From positions 62,001 to 126,000 of the forward strand of contig CALXVY010000001.1 of assembly GCA_944392255.1 (NCBI GenBank): a stretch of 64,000 nt of DNA, given 5' to 3'. Below, piece after piece: positions 9,036 through 16,770 of this stretch. Made by a program: the position numbers and the translations under genes. A model generated the notes under the pieces. It was not told the DNA's origin, did no database searches, and saw only the letters and a list, made by a program, of their open reading frames with translations. The DNA comes from an uncultured Alphaproteobacteria bacterium (GTDB taxonomy: Bacteria; Pseudomonadota; Alphaproteobacteria; RF32; CAG-239). Every line of letters starts with the position of its first letter. Position 1 is the first letter of the stretch.

Positions 9036-9346
9036 TGTTTTTGTTCAAATATTTTATAATAGCATTAATAATTATAGGCACATTTGTTGCTGGTTCATTG
9101 GGAATTGGAGGAGAAAACTGGCTGTCAAAAATTGGGTATGCCATATTTTTCATCGTTGGTTTTCTTATCTTGAATTTCATTGCCAAAATAGCATGGCGAA
9201 TATTATTTCTGATTTTGAGTGTATTTTTTGCCATATATTTGTTAAGTTATTTCGGAATTATAGAATTTAGTCTTCCGGGATTAAGCAGCGCAACGCAAAA
9301 ACTTATAGAGGATGTTGATATTAAAAAAGGTCTTACTGAAAAGTGA
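9035..9346 (+). CDS. small inner-membrane protein, 103 aa
   Basis: No named family is recognised. The protein has about three hydrophobic helices (residues about 5-25, 35-55 and 57-75) and a short polar tail. The block around KIAWR followed by a hydrophobic helix resembles the N-terminal membrane part of the next gene (KMAWR in the same position), so the two look like paralogues. The ATG overlaps the parB stop codon (TAATG), which indicates translational coupling. A terminator overlaps its 3' end. Confidence 0.75.
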   Translation: MFLFKYFIIALIIIGTFVAGSLGIGGENWLSKIGYAIFFIVGFLILNFIAKIAWRILFLILSVFFAIYLLSYFGIIEFSLPGLSSATQKLIEDVDIKKGLTEK

Positions 9347-9356
9347 GACCTTTTTT
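9323..9356 (+). terminator. intrinsic terminator of the parAB operon
   Basis: AGGTCTTACT and AGTGAGACCT pair around a GAAA loop, with A-run before and T6 after. The stem lies partly inside the last codons of the preceding gene. Confidence 0.88.
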
Positions 9357-9378
9357 AATAAAAAATGGTAACCATATC

Positions 9379-9416
9379 TTTACTAAAAAAGAATATAAGG
9401 ATAATATTCTAGTAAA
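9379..9416. repeat. two-part inverted repeat before the nuclease gene
   Basis: TTTACTA (9379-9385) and GAATAT (9391-9396) are mirrored by ATATTC (9404-9409) and TAGTAAA (9410-9416). The dyad is 26 bases before the downstream ATG. It could be an operator or a leader hairpin. Confidence 0.4.
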
Positions 9417-9441
9417 ATTTTAATAAAGGTAGGACAAAAAG

Positions 9442-10428
9442 ATGGGATTTTTGAAAAAGATATTAACGGCATTAGGCGCTTTTCTTCTCATTTTTTGGGG
9501 TGGAGCCGGCACACAAAGTAAAAGTTTAATGATGCAAGGCGGCGGATTTATTCTCTTTTTAATTGGTCTTGTCGTTCTTTATATCTTTGTAAAAATGGCA
9601 TGGCGAGCCATGGGATGCTTACCGTCATTTTTAATCTTTTCAGGAATTATAACCTTTATCATTTATGCCATTGGTGGTTTTAATAATGGAATTACAGGGG
9701 TTATACCGACATTAAAATCATTTTTGGGACAAAGTGAAAATCAAACAACACCTTCTATGATGACAATAGATGAAAATTTAGAAGGTATGGATGCTGTAGA
9801 AGAAGGAATAATAGAAAATGGAGAACTTAATGATATCCCGCAACTAAGACAACCATCTCCTAAAGTCCAATCATCAAGAACAATGGAACAACTTGTACAA
9901 AATTTTGGTGGCAAAAGACAAAAAGCTCAGAGACCGGCATCTCCGCAAGATTACCCATCAATTGTAGGACCGGTACGTGTTGTTAATGGCGATACCTTAA
10001 TGATGGACGGATATTATATTCGCCTCTTTGGCATAGATGCTCCCGAGGCAGATCAGACTTGTGCCAACAAAATGGGTCGAGCATATCATTGTGGTCGTGT
10101 AGCAGCAACATGGTTAAGAGATTGGTTGATGGACAATTCTGTTGAATGTCACATAATGCAACAAGATAAAAGAGGCAATATGGTCGGTGTTTGTTCCTTA
10201 GGACAATATGACATTGGCGCAGCAATGGTCAATGCCGGCTGGGCGATAGCCTATGAAAAATATTCGGATATTTATGTTCCTTATCAAGAACAAGCAATGA
10301 GCCGACGCGATGGTTTATGGCAAGGAAAATTTTATAGTCCGGAAGATTGGCGAAAAATGAAAGCTAAAAAGCCGAATATAAAAATAACCAAGCCCAAAAA
10401 AGAACGTAAAAGCATGCTTGGTTTTTAG
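9442..10428 (+). CDS. membrane-anchored staphylococcal-nuclease-like protein
   Basis: Residues about 1-85 hold three hydrophobic helices; a polar linker runs to about 170; the C-terminal part is an SNase (thermonuclease) domain. Key segments are VVNGDTL, IRLFGIDAPEADQ (Arg, Asp and Glu at the positions of the SNase catalytic set), DKRGNMVG (Arg at the third catalytic position) and GWAIAYEKY. The expected activity is calcium-dependent phosphodiester hydrolysis. Whether the domain faces the periplasm depends on helix number, which I cannot settle. The membrane part resembles the preceding 103-aa protein. Confidence 0.85.
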   Translation: MGFLKKILTALGAFLLIFWGGAGTQSKSLMMQGGGFILFLIGLVVLYIFVKMAWRAMGCLPSFLIFSGIITFIIYAIGGFNNGITGVIPTLKSFLGQSENQTTPSMMTIDENLEGMDAVEEGIIENGELNDIPQLRQPSPKVQSSRTMEQLVQNFGGKRQKAQRPASPQDYPSIVGPVRVVNGDTLMMDGYYIRLFGIDAPEADQTCANKMGRAYHCGRVAATWLRDWLMDNSVECHIMQQDKRGNMVGVCSLGQYDIGAAMVNAGWAIAYEKYSDIYVPYQEQAMSRRDGLWQGKFYSPEDWRKMKAKKPNIKITKPKKERKSMLGF

Positions 10429-10436
10429 GAGATAAA

Positions 10437-10901
10437 ATGGACGCTATATATTCATATCTCTCACAAACAGAAGCAGATACAATAGCTCTAGGCCAAAAGG
10501 TGGCACAAATAGCTCAAAAAGGGGATATTTTCGCACTTGAAGGGACGCTAGGTATGGGAAAAAGTGTTTTTTGCCGAGCATTTATTCAAAGTTTGGTCGG
10601 AAACACAGATGTTCCAAGTCCGACATTTACATTGCTGCAAACCTATGATGCTCCAGATTTCGAAATTTATCATTTTGACTTATATCGCCTAAAAGATCCG
10701 GATGAGATTTTTGAACTAGGAATGGAAGAGGCCATGTATCAAGGTGTGTGTTTAATAGAATGGCCGGAAAAAATGGGTGGATATCTGCCACGTCGAGCCA
10801 TAACAGTTCAAATTACCCCTCAATCAAATGGCAGACTATTTGAATTTTTTGTAACAGAACCGGAACGAAAAAAACGTTTTGGTTTATTGAATGGTAAATA
10901 A
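10437..10901 (+). CDS. tsaE: tRNA threonylcarbamoyladenosine biosynthesis ATPase TsaE
   Basis: TsaE is the ATPase of the t6A37 complex with TsaB and TsaD. P-loop GTLGMGKS is at residues 36-43, followed by SPTFTLLQTY and HFDLYRL, which are hallmark segments. The 154 residues are typical. An AGGAG ribosome-binding site is at the end of the preceding gene. tsaB is 51 kb away at 61368; tsaD and tsaC are not in the window. Confidence 0.95.
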   Translation: MDAIYSYLSQTEADTIALGQKVAQIAQKGDIFALEGTLGMGKSVFCRAFIQSLVGNTDVPSPTFTLLQTYDAPDFEIYHFDLYRLKDPDEIFELGMEEAMYQGVCLIEWPEKMGGYLPRRAITVQITPQSNGRLFEFFVTEPERKKRFGLLNGK

Positions 10902-10905
10902 AAAA

Positions 10906-11322
10906 ATGGCAAACATTCATGCATCTTGTGTATCCTATTTTGGAAAAGGTATTTTAATCCGAGGAAAATCCGGAAGAGGCAAGTCAGATTTAGCTTTGCG
11001 CTTAATCATGGATAAGGGGTGTATACTTGTTGGCGATGATCGTATAGACATTTTTGCCAAAAAGGGAAAATTAAAAGCCTATGGTATTAAAACCATAGCC
11101 AATATGTTAGAAGTCAGAGGCATTGGTTTAGCGCATTTTCCGTCAAAAAAATCAGCAGAAGTACATTTAGTCGTAGATTTGGTAAAAGATTCTTCAGAGA
11201 TAGAACGTTTGCCAGAAGCAGAATATGTAGATTTAGAAGGTATACAAGTTCCCAGAATAAAAATTTGTGCCTTTGATATTTCATCCGTAGATAAAATAAT
11301 TTTAGCATTATCCCTAATTTAG
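10906..11322 (+). CDS. hprK: HPr kinase/phosphorylase, short alphaproteobacterial form
   Basis: This form consists only of the C-terminal kinase domain. P-loop GKSGRGKS is at residues 20-27, VGDDRIDI supplies the catalytic acid region, and EVRGIGL is the HprK signature. The N-terminal domain of Gram-positive HprK is absent, as in other alphaproteobacteria. The substrate would be the Ser of HPr (48892-49170). I chose ATG 10906 because family members begin close to the HASCV segment; ATG 10891 in frame would overlap tsaE by 11 bases. Neither has a good ribosome-binding site. Confidence 0.88.
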   Translation: MANIHASCVSYFGKGILIRGKSGRGKSDLALRLIMDKGCILVGDDRIDIFAKKGKLKAYGIKTIANMLEVRGIGLAHFPSKKSAEVHLVVDLVKDSSEIERLPEAEYVDLEGIQVPRIKICAFDISSVDKIILALSLI

Positions 11323-11324
11323 CC

Positions 11325-11398
11325 TCTAGATTGTTTGATAAGTTTGATAAGTTTATTGATTTATCAAAGATGAAGTCATAATATAACATCAATCTAGA
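11325..11398. repeat. nested repeats in the hprK-mlaE gap
   Basis: TCTAGATTG (11325-11333) and CAATCTAGA (11390-11398) form the outer inverted repeat. Inside it, GTTTGATAA is present twice in tandem, followed by TTATCAAA, which can pair with either copy. It may be a leader hairpin or operator for mlaE. No T-run follows, so it is not a typical terminator. Confidence 0.4.
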
Positions 11399-11424
11399 TT
11401 AATTTTTAAGAAAGTATATATACG

Positions 11425-12204
11425 ATGATACAAAAATTTTTACGTAAATTGGGAAAACCGTTAGTAAAATTTTTCTCAAGCTTGGGAGAATTGTCTATAT
11501 TCGTCATTCGTTCGGTTGCCAATTGTTTTATGCCTCCGTTTTATATTCGCAATTTTATGCGCCAAGTAATGGATATCGGTTTTTATTCATTACCGGTTGT
11601 AGGTTTAACCACCATTTTTGCCGGTATGGTTATTGCCATTCAAAGCTATTCGGGCTTTTCTCGTTTTGGTGCAGAAAGTGCGGTTGCTTCTGTGGTTTTA
11701 ATTTCCGTTACGCGTGAGTTAGCACCTGTTTTGTCAGCATTGATGGTTGCCGGTCGTATCGGTGCAGCCATGGCAGCAGAAATTGGAACCATGCGTGTTA
11801 CTGAGCAAATTGATGCCTTAACCACTTTGTCAACCAACCCATATAAATACTTAATCACACCGCGAATTGTGGCGGCTGTTATTGTATTGCCTTTGTTGGT
11901 TTTGATAGGTGATGTTATTGGTATTTTTGGCGGATATGTCGTTGGTGTTTATCAATTAGGTTTCAATCCGGCAAACTATATTAAATCAACAATAGATAAC
12001 TTAGAAGCATTGGATATTACCACAGGTGTTGTTAAAGCGGCTGTTTTTGGTTTTATTATTGCGGTTATGGGTTGCTACAATGGTTTCAAATCCAAAGGTG
12101 GTGCGCAAGGTGTGGGTGAAGCCACAACAAACGCGGTTGTATCATCATCAATTTTGATTTTGATTTTCAACTACATCATTACCGGTATGTTCTTTTCAAA
12201 ATAA
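11425..12204 (+). CDS. mlaE: phospholipid ABC transporter permease MlaE
   Basis: This is the permease of the Mla system that moves glycerophospholipids between membranes. The 259 residues include the family signatures around VGLTTIFAGMVIAIQSYSGF, the helix RELAPVLSALMVAGRIGAAM and EQIDAL. It has about five membrane segments. The gene lies 7 bp before the mlaF open frame, in one operon. MlaD, MlaB and MlaC genes are not next to it. Confidence 0.92.
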   Translation: MIQKFLRKLGKPLVKFFSSLGELSIFVIRSVANCFMPPFYIRNFMRQVMDIGFYSLPVVGLTTIFAGMVIAIQSYSGFSRFGAESAVASVVLISVTRELAPVLSALMVAGRIGAAMAAEIGTMRVTEQIDALTTLSTNPYKYLITPRIVAAVIVLPLLVLIGDVIGIFGGYVVGVYQLGFNPANYIKSTIDNLEALDITTGVVKAAVFGFIIAVMGCYNGFKSKGGAQGVGEATTNAVVSSSILILIFNYIITGMFFSK

Positions 12205-12223
12205 GCTTTGAGTGGAGAAAAAA

Positions 12224-12988
12224 ATGAGTGATACAAAAATAAAAATAACCAATCTTCACAAAGCATTCGGCCGCAAGGTTGTGTTAGATGGTGTTGATTT
12301 AGAAATCAAAAAAGGGGAATCTCTGGTTGTTATCGGTGGTTCTGGTACCGGAAAATCTGTTTTAATTAAATGCATTCAAGGAATTTTAACGCCGGAACAA
12401 GGCTCCATTTTGGTGGACGATGAAGAAGTTGTTGGTGTTTCTGAGAAAGAAAAAGAGAAACTTCATGCCAAAATGGGAATGTTATTCCAAGGTGGTGCAT
12501 TGTTTGATAGCTTGAGCGTATGGGAAAATGTGGCTTTTGGTTTGTTAGAAAATAAAAAAATGGATAAGAAAAATGCCAAAATGGAAGCCATAAGAGTTTT
12601 GCGCCAAGTAGGTTTAGCACCAGATGTTGCCGACTTAGCTCCGTCAGAATTATCCGGCGGTATGCAAAAACGCGTTGGTTTGGCCAGAGCCATTGCCACA
12701 AGACCGGAAATCATCTTTTTTGATGAACCGACCACTGGTTTGGATCCCATTATGTCTGATGTGATTAATGGTTTGATTATTGAATCTGTAAAAGGTTTGG
12801 GCGCAACAGCCTTAACCATTACACATGATATGGCCTCTGCACGCAAAATTGCCGATAGAATAGCCATGTTGTATAAAGGCAAAATCATCTGGCAAGGCAC
12901 GGTTAAAGAGTTGGATAAAACCAATAACGAATATGTCCGTCAGTTTATCAACGGCAGTTCAGAAGGCCCGATAAAAGTGGAGGTTTAG
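12224..12988 (+). CDS. mlaF: phospholipid ABC transporter ATP-binding protein MlaF
   Basis: Walker A GGSGTGKS, Q-loop LFQGGALFDSL, ABC signature ELSGGMQKR and Walker B IIFFDEPTTGLDP are all intact; LFQGGALFD is typical of MlaF. I chose ATG 12224 over an in-frame GTG at 12212 because GGAG (12214-12217) is 6 bases before it. It is co-transcribed with mlaE and radA; its stop is 3 bases before the radA start. Confidence 0.93.
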   Translation: MSDTKIKITNLHKAFGRKVVLDGVDLEIKKGESLVVIGGSGTGKSVLIKCIQGILTPEQGSILVDDEEVVGVSEKEKEKLHAKMGMLFQGGALFDSLSVWENVAFGLLENKKMDKKNAKMEAIRVLRQVGLAPDVADLAPSELSGGMQKRVGLARAIATRPEIIFFDEPTTGLDPIMSDVINGLIIESVKGLGATALTITHDMASARKIADRIAMLYKGKIIWQGTVKELDKTNNEYVRQFINGSSEGPIKVEV

Positions 12989-12991
12989 GCT

Positions 12992-14365
12992 TTGGCAAAA
13001 AGAGGAACAGATTTTGTCTGCCAAAATTGCGGCGCCGTATATCCCAAATGGCAAGGCAAATGTGATGCTTGCGGCGAATGGAATACCATTGTTGAAGAAC
13101 AAGTGGGTGGTGAAGGATTTTCAAATCTTACACCCAAGCGCAAAGGCAAAATGATAGACTTTGTTCCTTTGACCGGAGCTGAAGAAAATTTAGAAAGATT
13201 ATCAACCGGCATCAAGGAGCTTGACCGCGTTTGTGGAGGAGGCTTGGTTGCCGGTTCGGTTATTTTGGTTGGTGGTGACCCCGGAATAGGTAAATCCACA
13301 TTATTACTGCAAGCTTGCGCCAAAGTGGCAGAATTGCCAAGCAAACCGGAAGTATTTTACATCTCCGGAGAAGAGGCAATTGACCAAGTAAGAATAAGAG
13401 CCAAAAGATTGGGCTTAGAGAAAGCACCGGTGCATTTAGCTTCAGCAACCGATATCCGAGATATTGTTGCCACTTTAGAAAAATCCAATGCCAATGTGGT
13501 GATAATTGATTCTATACAAACCATGTATTTAGAAGATGTTGAATCCACTCCCGGAAGCGTAACGCAGGTGAGGGCTTGTTCATATGAGTTAATCAAGCTT
13601 GCCAAAAGAAAAGGCTTTACCTTATTTGTGGTTGGTCATGTTACCAAACAAGGCTCAATAGCTGGTCCGAGAGTTTTGGAGCACATGGTAGACACAGTGC
13701 TTTATTTTGAGGGCGAAAGAGGACACCATTTTAGGATATTGCGCGCGGTTAAAAACCGTTTTGGCGCCACAGATGAAATTGGTGTTTTTGAAATGCAGGA
13801 CCAAGGTTTGGTTGAGGTTGAAAACCCCTCAGCTTTGTTTTTGGCCGAAAGACAAGGAAATATCTCGGGTTCATGTGTTTTTGCAGGGATAGAAGGTTCA
13901 AGACCTGTATTGGTAGAAATTCAGGCGCTGGTCAGCCCCACGGGTTATGCCAGCCCCAAGCGTGCCGTTGTTGGTTGGGATTCTAACAGATTAGCCATGG
14001 TTTTGGCGGTTTTGGAAGCAAGATGCGGCATGAATTTAAGCTCACAAGATGTTTATTTGAACATAGCCGGCGGCTTGAGAATAACCGAACCTGCGGCAGA
14101 TTTAGCTGTGGCCATGGCGGTAATTTCATCTATGACCAACAAGCCTTTACCTCATGATATGGTCATTTTCGGAGAGATTGGCTTGTCCGGAGAGATAAGA
14201 GCCGTAAGTCAGCCTTCATTAAGATTAAAAGAGGCGCAAAAGCTTGGATTCGCAAGCTGTATTGTTCCGCCGACACATAGTAAAGATAAAAAGTCCGGTT
14301 TGCATACAGATATGAATGTGTATGAAATCGGAAATGTTCAACGCCTGATAAATTGGTTTAACTAA
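12992..14365 (+). CDS. radA: DNA repair protein RadA
   Basis: RadA is a RecA-like branch-migration helicase. It has an N-terminal C4 zinc finger (CQNC and CDAC), Walker A GGDPGIGKST, the RadA-specific VKNRFG motif and a C-terminal Lon-like domain. The start is TTG at 12992, supported by GGAGG at 12979-12983 with 8-base spacing, and by the standard N-terminus AKRGTDFVC. The 457 residues are typical. It sits between mlaF and cvpA in a shared transcription unit. Confidence 0.96.
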   Translation: MAKRGTDFVCQNCGAVYPKWQGKCDACGEWNTIVEEQVGGEGFSNLTPKRKGKMIDFVPLTGAEENLERLSTGIKELDRVCGGGLVAGSVILVGGDPGIGKSTLLLQACAKVAELPSKPEVFYISGEEAIDQVRIRAKRLGLEKAPVHLASATDIRDIVATLEKSNANVVIIDSIQTMYLEDVESTPGSVTQVRACSYELIKLAKRKGFTLFVVGHVTKQGSIAGPRVLEHMVDTVLYFEGERGHHFRILRAVKNRFGATDEIGVFEMQDQGLVEVENPSALFLAERQGNISGSCVFAGIEGSRPVLVEIQALVSPTGYASPKRAVVGWDSNRLAMVLAVLEARCGMNLSSQDVYLNIAGGLRITEPAADLAVAMAVISSMTNKPLPHDMVIFGEIGLSGEIRAVSQPSLRLKEAQKLGFASCIVPPTHSKDKKSGLHTDMNVYEIGNVQRLINWFN

Positions 14366-14377
14366 AGGAAAAAATCA

Positions 14378-15145
14378 ATGAATAGTCTGGATATTGCAAT
14401 TTTAATCATTGTTGCCATTTCTGCTTTAATTGCATTGGGTAGGGGGCTGATTAAAGAAGTATTATCAATAATTGGTTGGGTTTTAGCAATTATTGCCGTC
14501 ATTTATCTTATGCCGATATGCACCCCATTTGCTGAAAAATATATAGAGAACAGTTCTGCGGCAGCAGTAGCCACGGCTTCAGGGATTGTCATTTTATTTT
14601 TCATAATCTGGATTATTCTCACATCAAAGATAATAGGGTCAATCCGCAAGAGCAAATTAAGCGGTTTAGACAGGATTTTAGGGTTATTCTTTGGTATTTT
14701 CAGAGCCTTTTTGTTGGTTGTCTTGGTATATATTTTAATCAACTGGATGGTGCCAAAAGAAAACCAAGCCAAAGTAATGCAAGAGTCAAAATACTTTAAC
14801 ATTGCCGGTTCTTTTGCCAAACCGATAGAAGATTTGATTCCGGAATCAACCTTAGCCAAAATAAGAGATAAAACCAGAGCCGTGAGCGGTATGGACGAAG
14901 AAAAAGGAGATGAAAAAGTTGAGTATGATGAAAAGAGCAAAACAGATATAGATGTTTTGTTTGAGATGTTGGCTCAACCAAAAGTCGCCAAGAAAAAAGA
15001 ACCAATAAAGGTTATAGACAACAGTAAGGTCAATCAAAAGATTGAGGCTGAAAAGAAAAAGAAAGAAGAAGCAGCCAAAGCCAAAAGCTATAATGATAGC
15101 GAAAGAGGCAATTTAGATAGGCTGATAGAAAACACCGTAGAATAA
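14378..15145 (+). CDS. cvpA: CvpA family membrane protein
   Basis: The N-terminal half has four hydrophobic helices with the family segment GRGLIKEVLSIIGW. The C-terminal tail from about residue 165 is charged, Lys/Glu-rich and probably cytoplasmic. CvpA proteins are needed for colicin V production and envelope homeostasis in enterobacteria; the molecular role is not settled. In many alphaproteobacteria radA-cvpA is followed by purF; here a terminator follows instead. Confidence 0.88.
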   Translation: MNSLDIAILIIVAISALIALGRGLIKEVLSIIGWVLAIIAVIYLMPICTPFAEKYIENSSAAAVATASGIVILFFIIWIILTSKIIGSIRKSKLSGLDRILGLFFGIFRAFLLVVLVYILINWMVPKENQAKVMQESKYFNIAGSFAKPIEDLIPESTLAKIRDKTRAVSGMDEEKGDEKVEYDEKSKTDIDVLFEMLAQPKVAKKKEPIKVIDNSKVNQKIEAEKKKKEEAAKAKSYNDSERGNLDRLIENTVE

Positions 15146-15146
15146 G

Positions 15147-15175
15147 AAAAAAAGCTCCTGCAAGGGAGCTTTTTT
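15147..15175 (+). terminator. intrinsic terminator after cvpA
   Basis: AGCTCC (15153-15158) pairs with GGAGCT (15165-15170), flanked by A7 and T6. It could work in both directions, also for the convergent XRE gene. Confidence 0.88.
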
Positions 15176-15178
15176 CGT

Positions 15179-15421
15179 TTATAGGGCATCGAAAGAAAGG
15201 TCAATTTTCATATCAAAAGCACGGGCAATTTGGTTAAGGTTGCCAAAATTGATTTCGGCGAGCCCAAGTTCTAGTTTTTCAATATAAGCCGGGGGTACAC
15301 CGGTTTGGTTGGCAAGCTCAGGTATCGTGATTTTGTGCAAACGCCGGAGGGCGGTCATTTGCTCGGCAAGGGCAAGTTTGGTTTGTTTGAGATTAATTCG
15401 GGCTTGTTTTTTGTTTAGCAT
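15179..15421 (-). CDS. XRE-family helix-turn-helix regulator, 80 aa
   Basis: Residues about 20-75 form a Cro/C1-type HTH: LRRLHKITIPELANQTGVPP, then YIEKLELGLAEINFGNLNQIARAF. AGGAG lies 8 bases before the ATG. It is a single-domain DNA-binding protein with no toxin partner beside it. Likely targets are its own promoter or the repeat-rich region just upstream (15422-15844). It is not recognised as a specific named regulator. Confidence 0.82.
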   Translation of the reverse strand: MLNKKQARINLKQTKLALAEQMTALRRLHKITIPELANQTGVPPAYIEKLELGLAEINFGNLNQIARAFDMKIDLSFDAL

Positions 15422-15459
15422 ATTTCAACTCCTGTTTATAAAGGGACAACTTTTGCCGT

Positions 15460-15500
15460 CAAACACGCTGTGTTTGTGGGGTCAAGCTGCCACCAGCTTG
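15460..15500. repeat. two adjacent perfect hairpins
   Basis: CAAACAC/GTGTTTG (15460-15476, loop of 3) and CAAGCTG/CAGCTTG (15483-15500, loop of 4) lie side by side upstream of the XRE gene. They could terminate the transcript arriving from recR or act as operators. A degenerate echo of the first hairpin is at about 15826-15842. Confidence 0.5.
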
Positions 15501-15504
15501 TTAA

Positions 15505-15690
15505 AACATACCGCCGAATGTTAAAAAACATCGGCGGTGGAGCTGAAAAACTGTATAGAGGCAGTCACCCTTATTCGACCAATAAATTGGCTTATATCGG
15601 GCACTCCACCATAAAGTGGATTTCTCTATAATGATGTTTTTCAGACACCACAGGCTGTCTCCAACCTGCAAGGAGCATTGTAGAGAAAAA
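15505..15690 (-). ncRNA. structured RNA candidate, identity uncertain (6S RNA possible)
   Basis: Read on the minus strand this stretch folds into a long interrupted hairpin: GTGG/CCAC (15537-15540 with 15648-15651), a 9-bp stem (15543-15551 with 15636-15644), a 7-bp stem TATAGAG/CTCTATA (15554-15560 with 15624-15630), and two apical hairpins (15579-15590 and 15605-15620). A GC-rich hairpin CCGCCGA/TCGGCGG (15511-15537) ends it. The 79-codon frame here looks non-coding. A rod with an internal loop recalls 6S RNA, but I could not match it confidently. The fold is read by eye. Confidence 0.45.
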
Positions 15691-15735
15691 GGGAAAAAAA
15701 GCAAATGTTTTTTATGAAGAAGGCACATAAGCCCT

Positions 15736-15792
15736 GCCAAGAATTATATTTGTTCTCGGCACGGAATATACGCCAAGAATTATATTTGTTCT
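15736..15792. repeat. perfect 21-bp direct repeat, 36-bp period
   Basis: A 21-base unit beginning GCCAAGAATTA occurs at 15736-15756 and 15772-15792. On the minus strand each copy contains TATAAT. The pair lies just upstream (minus strand) of the structured RNA candidate and downstream of recR. A gap of only 15 bases and two copies argue against CRISPR. It resembles paired operator sites. Confidence 0.75.
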
Positions 15793-15844
15793 AGCCCCAG
15801 TCAGCGCGGCAGTCTAACCGATGCGATCAAACGCGCCGTGTTCG

Positions 15845-16438
15845 TTAGAGGAGCTTGCGGGAGTTAAGGGCAAGCTGAATGGTGCCTTCGTCCATATAGT
15901 CAAGCTCAGCCCCCATCGGGATTCCCTGCGCTAAGGTGGTTATTTTGACGTTAGAGTCCTTAAGGCGAGAAACCAAGTAGTGGGAAGTGATTTGTCCGTC
16001 AACCGTTGCCGGCAAGGCTAAAATAACCTCTGTAATGCCCTCAGAGCGGATTCTTTCAATCAATGGCTCAATATTCAAATCTTCGGGCGCAATACCATCT
16101 AGAGCCGATAAAACCCCGCCCAAGACATGATATTTACCTTTGAAGAAGGAAACACGCTCCATCGCCCAAAGGTCAGCCACATCTTGCACCACGCAAAGAA
16201 GGTGTGGTTCACGGAGGGCAGAAGAGCAAATCGAGCAAGGAGAGGTGGTGTCATAGTTACCGCAAATTTCGCAGGTCTTGATATTGTCAGCCACTTGCGT
16301 CATTGCCTCAATTAAAGGCAAAAGCAAGGATTCGCGCTTTTTTATAAGTTGCAAAACTATGCGACGCGCCGAACGAGTGCCTAAAGACGGAAGTTTAGAC
16401 ACCAATTTTATGAGTTTTTCAATATCTTGACCTGCCAT
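15845..16438 (-). CDS. recR: recombination mediator RecR
   Basis: RecR helps load RecA on SSB-coated gaps in the RecFOR pathway. The C4 zinc finger (CEIC and CSIC, about residues 55-71) is followed by a Toprim domain, and the length of 197 is typical. It is the last gene of the SRP RNA-dnaX-ybaB-recR cluster and is 9 bp downstream of ybaB. Confidence 0.95.
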   Translation of the reverse strand: MAGQDIEKLIKLVSKLPSLGTRSARRIVLQLIKKRESLLLPLIEAMTQVADNIKTCEICGNYDTTSPCSICSSALREPHLLCVVQDVADLWAMERVSFFKGKYHVLGGVLSALDGIAPEDLNIEPLIERIRSEGITEVILALPATVDGQITSHYLVSRLKDSNVKITTLAQGIPMGAELDYMDEGTIQLALNSRKLL

Positions 16439-16447
16439 AATAGTGCC

Positions 16448-16768
16448 TTAGAAAGGAAGTTTTAATCCTGGAATATTCAATCCGCCGGTAACTGAAGAAA
16501 TGGTTTTGTTCAAGTTTTCATCAACTTTGTTTTTGGCATCGTTATAAGCAGCCATAATCAAGTCTTCCAAAATATCAACTTCATCGGCATTGATAAGAGA
16601 TTTATCAAGAGAGATTTTTTTCATTTCAAATTTACCGTTAAGCGTAACATTAACCATGCCACCGCCACTGGTGCCGTTAACTTCTTCTTGAGCAGCTTTT
16701 TCTTGAGCTTCTTCCATTTTCTTTTGCATCATTTGCGCTTGTTTCATAATGCCTTGAATATTCATCAT
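16448..16768 (-). CDS. ybaB: nucleoid-associated protein YbaB/EbfC
   Basis: The 106-residue small dimeric DNA-binding protein has the family N-terminus MNIQGIMKQAQMMQKKMEEAQ and the helical C-terminus ending NIPGLKLPF. It is placed 2 bp after dnaX and before recR, the conserved order. It binds DNA and influences nucleoid organisation in other bacteria. Confidence 0.93.
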   Translation of the reverse strand: MMNIQGIMKQAQMMQKKMEEAQEKAAQEEVNGTSGGGMVNVTLNGKFEMKKISLDKSLINADEVDILEDLIMAAYNDAKNKVDENLNKTISSVTGGLNIPGLKLPF

Positions 16769-16770
16769 TG

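Noticed and set aside
15501-15740. Minus-strand 79-codon frame between recR and the XRE gene
   Set aside because: It covers the stems of the structured RNA candidate, shows low-complexity composition with many Trp and Cys, and no ribosome-binding site.
15736-15792. CRISPR array
   Set aside because: Only two repeats with a 15-base gap and no cas genes.
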